In this document: one piece after another, positions 46,932-55,921 of the stretch | Layout: every line of letters begins with the position of its first letter | How positions within the stretch are numbered: position 1 is the stretch's first letter | Assembly (NCBI RefSeq): GCF_900114925.1 | Contig: NZ_FOUR01000001.1 | Coordinates: 865,369 to 929,368 of the forward strand | Reading direction: 5' to 3' | Source of the DNA: Marinobacter pelagius | GTDB lineage: Bacteria; Pseudomonadota; Gammaproteobacteria; Pseudomonadales; Oleiphilaceae | Length of the DNA stretch: 64,000 nt | Program-made: the position numbers and the translations under genes | The notes under the pieces: model-generated | What the model was told of the DNA's origin: nothing | Seen by the model: the letters and a program-made list of their open reading frames with translations, nothing else | Databases searched by the model: none

Positions 46932-49202
46932 TCAGGCCAATGTGGTGAAATACAGGTGGGCGCTTTTCTTGCTGAAGTTCAGAGTGTCGCCGTTATCGAA
47001 ACGCACTTCGAATGAGCTTTCATCCTCACCGACGATGCTACCGGCTCCGAAAATGGCATGGCTCACGCGCTGACTGTGCCAGACCGGCGCCTGCCGATCA
47101 TCTGTGGCCGGGGTGGTGCCTTCCAGGGAGACGCCTTCCCGCTGGGCATAGCGCTGGCTGACCGGGGTAAGCGGTGCCTCCAACTTGATGGGTGAAGCGG
47201 TCCGGCCGTCAGAATCCAGATGCTGTCCCAGCTCCTCCGAGAGTTCGAAACAGCACTCCTCCACAAACCGGCTGGGCCCCTGGTCACCGTCCAGGTGAGG
47301 CCGTTTGCTGACCGGCCGGCTGATCAGGTGCAGGGTCTCCCGCGTCCGGGTCATGGCCACGTACAACAGCCGGCGCTCACTCTCCAAAAACGCCCGGGCA
47401 TCGTCGTGGGACCGGGGGGAATAGGGCAGGTACTTCTCCTGCAGGCCGGGAATGATCACCACCGGCCATTCCAGCCCCTTGGTTCGGTGAATGGTCGACA
47501 GCAGCACGCCTCCTTCCTTGTTCTCGCCGGCCTGCTGTTTCAGGGTTTTCAAATGCGTCAACGCACCCTCGGCATCCACATCCAGGCCCTTCAGGTATTG
47601 CCGGAACCCCTGCACGGTATCGATCCGCTCCTCGGCACTCTCATGGGTCAGCGCCAGGCTGCGGATGCCCTCGTACAGGTCGGTGTGCTCGGCATAGACA
47701 CTGATCAGCCCCGCCACCGGCCCCTTGAACCCGGACAGCTGGCCCAGCACCTCGCCCAGCTTACGTAGCTTGCGGGCAGGCATGGGCGCCAGGGCATCGA
47801 AATCCATGGCCAGAATCCGCTCATGCCAGGCCTCGCCGAAACCGGCCAGGAACTGAGCCAGATTCTCCAGCTCCGGCTCCTTCAGCCCGACATGGGGAAA
47901 CCGCAGCAATAACCGGGCGAGTTCCAGCCGATCCGCATCCGGAAGCTGCCCCAGCTTGCCCGTCACCACCATCAACAGCGCGGTAATGGCCTGAACCTCA
48001 CGGCTGAACAGCGCCCCCTTGCCGGCATCAATCCGGTAGGGAATCTGCCGGGCCAGCAGCTTCAGCTCGATCGGCACACTCTGACTCCAGACCCGGAACA
48101 GAATCGCCGTTGCTGACAAGGACTCGTGGGATTGCTTCTTCAGAATCTGCAGGACCTGATCGCTATCGCTTTCCACCCGGTGCAGGTGAATCGCGGTATC
48201 CGGAGTGGACGGATGGGAGTGGCACAGCACATCCTTGCGCCCGGTGTTGTGACAGATCAGATGATTGGCCACCAGCGCCACCCGGTGGCCATAGCGGAAG
48301 GTATAGCTCAGCGTCTGCTCCAGCGGACTCTCGAATTCATCACTGAAGCGCTTGAGAATAAACTCCGGCTTAGCGCCCCGGAACTCATAAATCGTCTGGT
48401 CCGGATCCCCTACCACCGTCACCCGCGCCCGATCACCGGCCACATAGCGCAGCAACAGGTGCTGGATCTCATTGGTATCCTGGTACTCATCCACCAGAAT
48501 CAGATCCATCTTGTTGCCTACCAGACGCTGCAGCGGCGGATTCTGGTGAATCGCCATCACCGGCTCATACAGCATATCGGCGTAACTGATCCGGCTCTGG
48601 GACTTACGCCACTGCTCGAAACTGTGGAACAGATCGATCAGGTACCGGTGCTTGTCCGAATACCCCAGCTCCTCAAACACAATCTCCGCTGGCGACAGCG
48701 TCGTCTTCACCAGATCGATAAACCCGGTGGCCGTCTCCACAAAATCCTTCTTGTTGCGCCGGATCTCATCCGCCAGATCCTCCGGCGCCAACCGCCGTGT
48801 CAGCTGCCAGGCCTGAAAACTGATCTCCTGCTCGGACAGAATCTTCTCCGAAAACCCGGGCAGATAACCCTCCCGCACAAACCGTTTGTACAGCCGCAGC
48901 CCCATGGCGTGATACGTCCGGATCTCCGGCAACGCCAGCCCCGACTGATGACACACCTCCTGCAGCTTGCGCCCGAAATCCACCCGGGCACTGCGGTTGA
49001 ACATCAACACCAGCATCCGGTCCGGATCATGCCCCTGCTCCAGCAGGTACCGGATCCGCCAGGCCAGCGTCGACGTCTTGCCACTACCCGCCACGGCGGT
49101 AATCACCGAATGCTCGTAGCCGGCGGTAATAATCGCCCGCTGCTCATCGGTCAGAAAATCCGGCAGGTTGGATGTGTCAGGAATTTGAGGGTTGGTCGGC
49201 AT
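46932..49202 (-). CDS. UvrD/PcrA-like superfamily 1 helicase
   Basis: 757 residues from ATG 49202; earlier ATGs (49250, 49274) lack ribosome sites. Motif I AVAGSGKTSTLAWRI, II LILVDEYQDTNEIQH, III VVGDPDQTIYEFRGA, V STIHRTKGLEWPVVII and VI RRLLYVAMTRTRE are intact, so it is an active 3'-5' helicase. The C-terminus has a Tudor-like tail (HAIFGAGSIVGEDESSFEVR) as in PcrA. A second helicase of this superfamily is at 60297. The 159-base gap to the porin shows no gene. Confidence 0.92.
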   Translation of the reverse strand: MPTNPQIPDTSNLPDFLTDEQRAIITAGYEHSVITAVAGSGKTSTLAWRIRYLLEQGHDPDRMLVLMFNRSARVDFGRKLQEVCHQSGLALPEIRTYHAMGLRLYKRFVREGYLPGFSEKILSEQEISFQAWQLTRRLAPEDLADEIRRNKKDFVETATGFIDLVKTTLSPAEIVFEELGYSDKHRYLIDLFHSFEQWRKSQSRISYADMLYEPVMAIHQNPPLQRLVGNKMDLILVDEYQDTNEIQHLLLRYVAGDRARVTVVGDPDQTIYEFRGAKPEFILKRFSDEFESPLEQTLSYTFRYGHRVALVANHLICHNTGRKDVLCHSHPSTPDTAIHLHRVESDSDQVLQILKKQSHESLSATAILFRVWSQSVPIELKLLARQIPYRIDAGKGALFSREVQAITALLMVVTGKLGQLPDADRLELARLLLRFPHVGLKEPELENLAQFLAGFGEAWHERILAMDFDALAPMPARKLRKLGEVLGQLSGFKGPVAGLISVYAEHTDLYEGIRSLALTHESAEERIDTVQGFRQYLKGLDVDAEGALTHLKTLKQQAGENKEGGVLLSTIHRTKGLEWPVVIIPGLQEKYLPYSPRSHDDARAFLESERRLLYVAMTRTRETLHLISRPVSKRPHLDGDQGPSRFVEECCFELSEELGQHLDSDGRTASPIKLEAPLTPVSQRYAQREGVSLEGTTPATDDRQAPVWHSQRVSHAIFGAGSIVGEDESSFEVRFDNGDTLNFSKKSAHLYFTTLA

Positions 49203-49299
49203 GGCCGGTATTGTACTGGGCAACTGGTAGTGCGGATACCGGTCCCGCATAATTGAGAGCAAACCGCCATGCACCAGAGACTATAACTCCCAGGTATGA

Positions 49300-49415
49300 C
49301 AGTGAGTTGGTGAGGGCTCTTCCAAAACTGTGCGGAGCCATGGATGGCGGAGCCCAAGCGTCACATGGACGTGCCGCCAGGAGCGGGTTTTGGAAGAGCC
49401 CTCACCAACTTACTG
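49300..49415 (+). repeat. Structured intergenic element, copy C (29-bp outer stem)
   Basis: 29-bp outer stem 49300-49328 with 49387-49415, including one G-T wobble. The 58-nt interior has a GCCAT-GG-ATGGC hairpin, then AAGCG and the core ACATGGACGT (49363-49372), 14 bases before the second arm. Outer-arm sequence is quite different from copies at 23 and 60074 while pairing is kept. It lies between two divergent genes, so it is upstream of both. Confidence 0.85.
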
Positions 49416-49439
49416 CCCCCAAACTGGAAGGTTCACCTA

Positions 49440-49817
49440 ATGGAAATGTCAGAATCAGTAAATGTCCTAGGCGAAAAACTGGAAACCTGCGGCACCGACC
49501 CCGAAACCGGCTTCTACCGCGACGGCTGCTGCAACGTCGGCCCCGATGACCTCGGCCTCCACGCCGTCTGCGCCGTCCTCACCGACGACTTCCTCGAATT
49601 CTCAAAGAGCCGCGGCAACGACCTCAGCACCCCCAGACCGGAATTCGGCTTCCCCGGCCTGAAAGCCGGCGACAACTGGTGCCTCTGCGCCGCCCGCTGG
49701 CAGGAAGCCTTCGAGGCCGGATGCGCCCCCAGGGTAAGACTCCGGGCCACACACCAGGCCGCCCTCGAAAAATGCGACCTGAACAACCTCAAAACCCACG
49801 CCGCAGACCTCAACTGA
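49440..49817 (+). CDS. DUF2237 protein
   Basis: 125 residues from ATG 49440 with GGAAGG eight bases upstream; the frame is open into the repeat element, which is not coding. The conserved blocks NVLGEKLETC, GFYRDGCCNVGPDDLGLHAVCAVLT and PGLKAGDNWCLCAARW define DUF2237. Seven or so cysteines are conserved, possibly metal binding. Function unknown. Its TGA overlaps the tmcA ATG by one base. Confidence 0.9.
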   Translation: MEMSESVNVLGEKLETCGTDPETGFYRDGCCNVGPDDLGLHAVCAVLTDDFLEFSKSRGNDLSTPRPEFGFPGLKAGDNWCLCAARWQEAFEAGCAPRVRLRATHQAALEKCDLNNLKTHAADLN

Positions 49818-51973
49818 TGACGCAGACCGCCGGTGACAACCCCACAGGCCACGAAGCCTGGGTACGGCTGGTTGAACACCTCGGCGCCCGCGGCGAGCGA
49901 CGCCTGGTCCTCGTCGAGGGCGACCGGGACAGTGGGCTGGCCTGGCTTCGACAACTCCTGCCGAAACTGAGCCCGTCACCGGGTATCTGGACCGGCCCTG
50001 GTGATGAAAATCCTTTGGCCGAGCTCACCGAAGTACCGCCGGCCAAAGCCAGAGACTGGCTCGGCCGGGAACTGTCGGTCGTGGTCTGGGACGGCTGGCA
50101 GGGCAACCCGCCGGATGGCCTGGCCGCGATTGCCGGCACCCTCAAGGCCGGGGGCCTGCTGTTCTGGTTGATGCCGCCCCTGGACGAATGGAATCGATTC
50201 GCCGACCCGGACTACCGGCGTACCGGCCTCGACAGCGCCGAGCACCACCCGTTTGCTCACCGCATGGCGACGATTCTCGCCAGCGATTCCGACGTGATCC
50301 GGGTCGATGCCCGCGATCCCGGGCGAACCCTGATACCGACATTGCAGGCGCCAGACACCCCCTTCACCGTAGCCACCACCGACGACCAGCAGCGCCTGAT
50401 CAATCAACTGGTGCATTTCGGCCAGGGCCGGCGCCGGCGCCCTTTGGTGGTCACCGCGGACCGGGGCCGCGGTAAATCCGCCGCATTGGGTATCGCCGCG
50501 GCCAGACTGTTGCAGCAGGGACGCGAACGCATCCTGGTGACGGCGCCCAGCCGCGAGAGCGTCGACACCCTGTTCCACCACGCCCGGCAAACCCTCGGGA
50601 CGGACCTTGCCACTGATGACGGCAACAGCCTCCTCACCCGGGCCGGGGCCGAGCTCCGTTTTTTGCCGGTGCAGGAACTGCTGACCCAGCGACTGGCCGC
50701 CGAAGTGGTCCTTGTCGACGAGGCGGCAGCGATCCCACCCCAGGTTCTTGAGGGCATTCTGCTGGGATGGCCCCGGGTGGCCTTCTGCTCCACCGTCCAT
50801 GGTTACGAGGGAGCGGGCAGGGGCTTCGCCATCCGGTTCCGTTCCGTGCTGGACCGCGAGACCCAGCACTGGCAATCCGCCACCCTGACCCAGCCGGTGC
50901 GCTGGGCCACGGGAGATCCGCTGGAGGCGCTGGCCTCCAATCTGTTCCTGTTATCCGCTTCAGGCATGGCCAGCGACGATGCCCGGGTTCCAGCCCGGGA
51001 TATCCGGATTGATCGATGGTTCCCCGCTGACGCGCCGGAGCCCGAACTCGCCGAAGCTTTTGGTTTGTTGGTCGATGCCCACTACCGGACCACCCCAGCC
51101 GATCTTCGCCAGTGGCTGGATGACCCGTCCGCGGTCAGCTGGTGCGCCTGGCATGAGCGCCGCATCGTCGGGGTGCTCTGGGGGGCCATCGAGGGCGGAC
51201 TTGACGAGGAACTGGCACAGAAGGTTACCCGGGGGCAGCGCCGTATCCGGGGCCACCTGCTGGCCCAGTCCCTGGCATCCCACAGTGGCTTTCCGGAAGC
51301 CGCAATCCAGAGCACCCTTCGGGTAGTCCGGGTTGCCGTGGCCAGTCCCGCTCGCCGCAGTGGTGTGGGCAAACGCCTGGTGGCAGTTGCGCGGGAGTGG
51401 GTGTCAGAGCAGGAGCTGGATGGCCTCGGTACCAGCTTTGGTGGCAGTCCGGAGTTGCTGGCCTTCTGGCAGTCCTGCGGGATGAATGTGGTTCGCGTCG
51501 GGTTCCAGCGGGAGAACACCAGTGGTGAGTACCCGCTGCAGATGCTGGCCGGATCGAGTCCGCAGGGTGTCGAACTGGTGGATCGACTGAGGGGCCGGCT
51601 GGCCCGGCATTGGCTGACGCTGGTCCCGCGGCATTGGTGCGGGATGTCCGCAGAACTGCTGGCGGCCATCAGCGACGACCTGCCGGCAACCCGCATCCTT
51701 AATGATGATGACCGGCGTGACCTGGACAACTTTGCTCACGGGCACCGGGGCTTTGATTTTTGCCTGCCGGTACTCCGGGAGCTTGGGCAGGTTCCAGGTG
51801 TCATGAACTGGCTGAGGACCCGGCCGGAGCTGGCCCTGTGGGTCGGGGCGGTGTTACAGGGCCGCTTCTGGGCTGAGGCGCAGGCGGCCGGCCTGTGTCG
51901 CGGCCAGCGGGACGGCGAGCAGCGCCTGCGGACAGTCGTGCGCGAACTTCTGGAGAACGGGCCGGAGATGTGA
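49817..51973 (+). CDS. tmcA: tRNA(Met) cytidine acetyltransferase
   Basis: 718 residues from ATG 49817, overlapping the DUF2237 stop (TGATG). An N-terminal DUF1726-like part is followed by an RNA helicase domain with Walker A DRGRGKSAALG and DEAAAIPPQVLEG, and a GNAT acetyltransferase domain (RVAVASPARRSGVGKRLV). It makes N4-acetylcytidine at the wobble position of elongator tRNA-Met using ATP and acetyl-CoA. All domains are present. Confidence 0.95.
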   Translation: MTQTAGDNPTGHEAWVRLVEHLGARGERRLVLVEGDRDSGLAWLRQLLPKLSPSPGIWTGPGDENPLAELTEVPPAKARDWLGRELSVVVWDGWQGNPPDGLAAIAGTLKAGGLLFWLMPPLDEWNRFADPDYRRTGLDSAEHHPFAHRMATILASDSDVIRVDARDPGRTLIPTLQAPDTPFTVATTDDQQRLINQLVHFGQGRRRRPLVVTADRGRGKSAALGIAAARLLQQGRERILVTAPSRESVDTLFHHARQTLGTDLATDDGNSLLTRAGAELRFLPVQELLTQRLAAEVVLVDEAAAIPPQVLEGILLGWPRVAFCSTVHGYEGAGRGFAIRFRSVLDRETQHWQSATLTQPVRWATGDPLEALASNLFLLSASGMASDDARVPARDIRIDRWFPADAPEPELAEAFGLLVDAHYRTTPADLRQWLDDPSAVSWCAWHERRIVGVLWGAIEGGLDEELAQKVTRGQRRIRGHLLAQSLASHSGFPEAAIQSTLRVVRVAVASPARRSGVGKRLVAVAREWVSEQELDGLGTSFGGSPELLAFWQSCGMNVVRVGFQRENTSGEYPLQMLAGSSPQGVELVDRLRGRLARHWLTLVPRHWCGMSAELLAAISDDLPATRILNDDDRRDLDNFAHGHRGFDFCLPVLRELGQVPGVMNWLRTRPELALWVGAVLQGRFWAEAQAAGLCRGQRDGEQRLRTVVRELLENGPEM

Positions 51974-52042
51974 CCCGCTCGATTTAATTCCCGCCGTGCG
52001 CTGCCCAGAATGGGCCGACGTTCCAAAACAGAGATTGTTGAT

Positions 52043-52735
52043 ATGGCCAAGGGACCCGGCACCCTCCACGCATTGTTCCTGTCGTTTCTTGTTTTAACCC
52101 TGTTGTCCGGATGCGCAGTCCGGGATGCGCCCAGTAACCTGGCCCGGGGGACGGCCTCCGGGGCATCCACGCCGATTGTTCACGCAGCGGCGGCCGGTAA
52201 GCTCGAAGAGGTCTCAGCCCTGGCGGAAGCAGGTCACTCACTGAATACCGTGACTGAGCAGGGATCCCCCCTGATGGCGGCCGTGCGCGCGGGCCAGGAC
52301 CGGGTAGCCTGGTACCTGCTCAGTGAGGGGGCTGATCCGGATCTCGCGGCGCCCGGGGGGGAAACGCCCCTGATGGTTGCGGCCGGTGATGGCAGTCGTC
52401 GGCTGGTCCAGCTGCTGCTTTCGGCGGGTGCGAGTGTCAATGCGGTGGATGAGCAAAGGTATACGCCGGTGATCCGGGCGGCCGAGCAGGGCAATCTGTC
52501 TGTGGTCAAGGTTCTATTGGCCGCCGGGGCCAATGTCAATGTCAGTCAGGGTGGCGAGTCGTTGCTGATGAAAATTGTCGGCAGCGGGGATCTGCTGACC
52601 GCGGAAATGCTGCTGGCGGCCGGCGCCGACGTCAACTACCGGGCCGACGACGGCCGCACGGCCCTGACCAGGGCCCGGGCCATCAACAGCCGGGACCTGG
52701 AAATGTTGCTGGTGCAGGCCGGGGCCCGTCTGTAG
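52043..52735 (+). CDS. Ankyrin-repeat lipoprotein
   Basis: 230 residues from ATG 52043; an upstream ATG at 52010 is in frame but less suited to a signal. The lipobox LLSGC follows a hydrophobic leader (HALFLSFLVLTLLSGC). The rest is about six ankyrin repeats (ETPLMVAAGDGSRRLVQLLL, YTPVIRAAEQGNLSVVKVLL, ADVNYRADDGRTALTRARA). Periplasmic ankyrin proteins bind other proteins; the partner is not known. It is convergent with the enoyl-CoA hydratase gene, four bases away. Confidence 0.88.
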   Translation: MAKGPGTLHALFLSFLVLTLLSGCAVRDAPSNLARGTASGASTPIVHAAAAGKLEEVSALAEAGHSLNTVTEQGSPLMAAVRAGQDRVAWYLLSEGADPDLAAPGGETPLMVAAGDGSRRLVQLLLSAGASVNAVDEQRYTPVIRAAEQGNLSVVKVLLAAGANVNVSQGGESLLMKIVGSGDLLTAEMLLAAGADVNYRADDGRTALTRARAINSRDLEMLLVQAGARL

Positions 52736-52739
52736 TTTC

Positions 52740-53843
52740 TTACTGCAACTGCATGGGGTCGGTCTCGTCGTCCCACTCCGGTTCGAAATGGGCGGTGACC
52801 ACATCCTCCGGAACCTCGGCCACCGAGCCATAGGACCAGGACGGTTTCTGGTCCTTGTCCACCATTCTCGCCCGGATGCCTTCGGGCAGGTCCGGGCGCC
52901 GGCTGCACTCGAGGGCCATGGCCAGTTCCATCCGGAACACATCCTTCAGGGACATCTGCTGGGCTTTCTTCAGCTGGGTCCACACCAGCCAGGCGGAGAC
53001 CGGGCAGCCGCCGCGCAGGTTGTCGATGCAGGCCCGCCACCAGTCACTGTCTATATCCGAGCCAAGCAACTGATCCACCACGGCGGGCAGTTCCTCCCCG
53101 GCGCTGAGGCGTGAAATCGCCTGCTCGTGCTGTTCCAGGTTGCTTTGTGGCAGCGCCCGGTAATCCGGTGCGGGCATCTGGTTCAGCAGCCGGAACAACC
53201 GGTTGTCATCGGCAGCGGCTTCGCCGGCCCAGCGCTGCTCCTGCAGTCGGGAGAACAGGGTATCCCGGTCTTCAGGCAACAATGCCATATCTGCCAGTCC
53301 CACCCGCAGGGTGTCGGTTACGTTGAGCCGGGCACCGGTCAGCCCCATGAACAGGCCGAGGCGGCCCGGGAGGCGGTTGAGGAACCAGCTGGCGCCGACA
53401 TCGGGGAACAGGCCGATGGAGGTCTCCGGCATGGCCAGGGTGAGGTCCGGCGTTACCAGTCGATAGCGGCAGGCGGACAGCAGGCCCAGGCCGCCACCCA
53501 TGACCACGCCGTGGCCAATGCCGACGACCGGCTTGGGGAACCGGTGCAGGCTGTAATCCAGCCGGTATTCCCGGGTAAAGAAGCGGGAAGGGGCTTGCTG
53601 GTCACCGTGACCGGTCATGGCGTCATAGAGCAGGCGGATGTTACCGCCGGCGCAGAAGGCGCGTTCACCAGCGCCCTGCAGTACCACCAGACAGATCCTG
53701 TCATCCGTCGCCCAACGGTCCAGGGCCTCCTGGGCCTGCTCCACCATGGCTTCGCTCAGGGCATTGAGGGTGCCGGGCGAGTTCAGGGTGAGCAAACCAA
53801 GAAAGCCTTCACGGCAGGGGAGTTCCTGGACCTCTACGGACAT
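52740..53843 (-). CDS. 3-hydroxyisobutyryl-CoA hydrolase-type enoyl-CoA hydratase/isomerase
   Basis: 367 residues. The crotonase oxyanion hole is in GAGERAFCAGGNIRLLYDA and the active-site region in GVVMGGGLGLLSACRYRL, with MPETSIGLFPDVGASWFLNR typical of HIBCH. It likely hydrolyses 3-hydroxyisobutyryl-CoA in valine breakdown. No other valine genes are adjacent, so the name is by family only. Confidence 0.9.
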   Translation of the reverse strand: MSVEVQELPCREGFLGLLTLNSPGTLNALSEAMVEQAQEALDRWATDDRICLVVLQGAGERAFCAGGNIRLLYDAMTGHGDQQAPSRFFTREYRLDYSLHRFPKPVVGIGHGVVMGGGLGLLSACRYRLVTPDLTLAMPETSIGLFPDVGASWFLNRLPGRLGLFMGLTGARLNVTDTLRVGLADMALLPEDRDTLFSRLQEQRWAGEAAADDNRLFRLLNQMPAPDYRALPQSNLEQHEQAISRLSAGEELPAVVDQLLGSDIDSDWWRACIDNLRGGCPVSAWLVWTQLKKAQQMSLKDVFRMELAMALECSRRPDLPEGIRARMVDKDQKPSWSYGSVAEVPEDVVTAHFEPEWDDETDPMQLQ

Positions 53844-53966
53844 GGGGTGTGTCTCCGGGTTGGATGAAACAGAAATCTGGGTATTCTAGCCAATCGTACT
53901 TTCCCACTAACCCGCGAGTGCGGTAAAGGGGACGATTGTCGAAATGAGTGCCTTGATCTATCACAT

Positions 53967-53994
53967 TTGAGCCGGGCGCGCTCTGTGCTATAAG
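53967..53994 (+). promoter_or_regulatory. Candidate sigma-70 promoter of the cytochrome c gene
   Basis: TTGAGC (53967-53972), 16-base spacer, TATAAG (53989-53994) with an extended -10 TG just upstream. Predicted start of transcription near 54001, about 64 bases before the ATG. Confidence 0.55.
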
Positions 53995-54064
53995 TGCATT
54001 ACATTCGAGTTTTAATAACACCTGTTGGCATTTGCATGCCGATAACGATGAGAGGGTAGTAACT

Positions 54065-54400
54065 ATGAAATTCAAGAACTTCGCGATTGCCGGCCTGATG
54101 TCCGCTGCCGTTGCCCTGCCGACCCTGGCATCTGCCGCGGGCGATGTGGAAGCCGGCAAGGCCAAGGCTGCCGTTTGTGCCGCTTGCCACGGTCAGAATG
54201 GTCTGGCCCAGATTCCGACCTATCCGAATCTGGCAGGCCAGAACGAGCAGTACCTGGTTTCCTCACTCAAGGCCTATAAGAACAAGCAGCGTTCCGGTGG
54301 CCAGGCTGCCATCATGCAGGGCCAGGCCGCGGCCCTGAGCGATGAGGATATTGCCAACCTGGCGGCTTACTATGCCAGCCTGCCGGCCGGTGGCAAGTAA
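54065..54400 (+). CDS. Small periplasmic c-type cytochrome
   Basis: 111 residues from ATG 54065, with GAGAGGG upstream. Signal peptide (about 1-25) ends in LASAAG. One heme site C38-AA-C41-H42 (CAACHG), with a likely Met ligand in AIMQGQA. The short length and [20 protein letters not shown] pattern suit a monoheme class I cytochrome of the c4/c5 kind. It shuttles electrons in the periplasm; partners are not adjacent. Confidence 0.92.
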   Translation: MKFKNFAIAGLMSAAVALPTLASAAGDVEAGKAKAAVCAACHGQNGLAQIPTYPNLAGQNEQYLVSSLKAYKNKQRSGGQAAIMQGQAAALSDEDIANLAAYYASLPAGGK

Positions 54401-54413
54401 GCTCCGGCTCGAT

Positions 54414-54445
54414 GTCAGTGGGGCGGCTCAGGCCGCCCCACTGAC
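54414..54445. terminator. 14-bp hairpin between convergent genes, overlapping the ppnN stop
   Basis: GTCAGTGGGGCGGC (54414-54427) pairs perfectly with 54432-54445, 4-nt loop. The loop includes the start of the ppnN stop codon complement (54428-54430), so one arm encodes the last residues of PpnN. No T tract. Probably a shared transcript end for cytochrome c and ppnN. Confidence 0.7.
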
Positions 54446-55810
54446 AATACGGTAACACGGCTGGTAAGCCTCCAGGCCGGGCAGCTTCATCCGGTTCTGG
54501 GCTACGAACTGCTCCAGCATGGCTTCCAGGGGCCTGATCAGCGACGGATCCCCGGCGATCTCGAACGGCCCTTTCTCCTGAATCTGGCGAATCCCGCTTT
54601 CCTTCACATTTCCTGTGACAATACCGCTGAATGCCTTGCGCAGGTTGGCGGCGATCATGTGCACAGGCTGGTCCCGGTGCAGTTCCAGTGATCGCATGCT
54701 GTCGTGGTTGGGCTCGAATGGCAGCTGGAACACCGGATCGATCTTCAGCATCCAGTTGAAGTAGTAGGCATCCTGCATGGCCCGGCGGAAGGTTTCCACC
54801 TCTTTCATTCCCTTTCTCATGGCCTGGGCGACGCGGGCCGGATCATCAATGATGATCTCATACTTGCTGGCGGCTTCGTCACCCAGGGCGTTGCGGATGA
54901 ACTTGTCGATCATCTCGAAGTATTCCGCGTTCTCTTTCTCGCCGGTGAAAATGACCGGGAACGGCAGGTCGGCGTTGTCCGGGTGGAGCAGGATGCCGAG
55001 CAGGTACAGGATTTCCTCAGCGGTGCCCACACCCCCGGGGAACACGATCACACCATGGCCGCAGCGTACGAAGGCCTCGAGGCGCTTCTCGATATCCGGC
55101 ATGATCACCAGTTCGTTGACGATCGGATTGGGGGCCTCGGCACCGATGATCGCCGGCTCGGTAATGCCCACGTAGCGGCCATTTTTCACCCGCTGCTTGG
55201 CGTGGCCGATGGTGGCCCCCTTCATCGGCCCCTTCATGGCACCGGGACCACACCCGGTGATGATGCTCAGACCCCGCAGGCCCAGCTGGTGGCCGACTTC
55301 CTTGCTGTACTGGTACTCCGCCTGGCTGATGGAGTGGCCACCCCAGCACACCACCATATCCGGCTGGCGCCCTGGTTCCAGTACCCCGGCATTGCGCAGG
55401 ATGTGGAACACCAGGTTGGTGATGTCTTCCGGGTTGTCCCGGCGGAACCCGGCAATGGTCTGGGGAATGGAGTGGGTGTACACGATATCCCGTAGCACGG
55501 AAAACAGGTGCTCGCGGATGGCCCGCAGCATTTGGCCATCGACAAAGGCATAACCGGGGGCGTTGACCAGTTCCAGCTTCAAGCCGCGGGGCTGGGGTAC
55601 CAGCCTTACATCAAAATCGGCGTGGGCCTCCATCAGGGCCTTACAGTTGTCGGTCTCCACACCGGTGTTCAGCACCGCAAGGGCGCATTGGCGGAACAGC
55701 TGGTAAAGGCCGCCCTCGCTCCGGTCCTTGAGCCGGTTGACTTCATGGTTGGAGAGAATTTCGAGGGCGCCCTCCGGGGAAACCAGGGCGTTGATCGTGG
55801 GTTCTGTCAT
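54428..55810 (-). CDS. ppnN: Nucleotide 5'-monophosphate nucleosidase PpnN (YgdH)
   Basis: 460 residues. The LOG-like core has the nucleotide-binding GCGPGAMKGPMKGA and FPGGVGTAEEILYLLG. N-terminal and C-terminal extensions match the full-length YgdH/PpnN type rather than small LOG enzymes. It splits purine and pyrimidine nucleoside monophosphates to base and ribose phosphate, and in E. coli is tuned by (p)ppGpp. Divergent from thiI. Confidence 0.95.
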   Translation of the reverse strand: MTEPTINALVSPEGALEILSNHEVNRLKDRSEGGLYQLFRQCALAVLNTGVETDNCKALMEAHADFDVRLVPQPRGLKLELVNAPGYAFVDGQMLRAIREHLFSVLRDIVYTHSIPQTIAGFRRDNPEDITNLVFHILRNAGVLEPGRQPDMVVCWGGHSISQAEYQYSKEVGHQLGLRGLSIITGCGPGAMKGPMKGATIGHAKQRVKNGRYVGITEPAIIGAEAPNPIVNELVIMPDIEKRLEAFVRCGHGVIVFPGGVGTAEEILYLLGILLHPDNADLPFPVIFTGEKENAEYFEMIDKFIRNALGDEAASKYEIIIDDPARVAQAMRKGMKEVETFRRAMQDAYYFNWMLKIDPVFQLPFEPNHDSMRSLELHRDQPVHMIAANLRKAFSGIVTGNVKESGIRQIQEKGPFEIAGDPSLIRPLEAMLEQFVAQNRMKLPGLEAYQPCYRIVSGAA

Positions 55811-55921
55811 TTAACGGTGAAACTCCTGAAGGTTTCGGCAATGCCGGATTTTGAGGCACTCTGACAAAACGGTACACTAAGTGCTTTCCTCTTTGTACGC
55901 CACCCGACAAAACTCCGATCT

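Noticed and set aside
53953..53966. FNR/ANR-like half site TTGAT upstream of the cytochrome c gene
   Set aside because: The second half (CACAT) matches ATCAA at only two of five positions; not supported as an anaerobic regulator box.
55811..55921. Possible TPP riboswitch before thiI
   Set aside because: The gap is only 111 bases and shows no TPP-type CTGAGA core or stems; it is simply a divergent promoter region.
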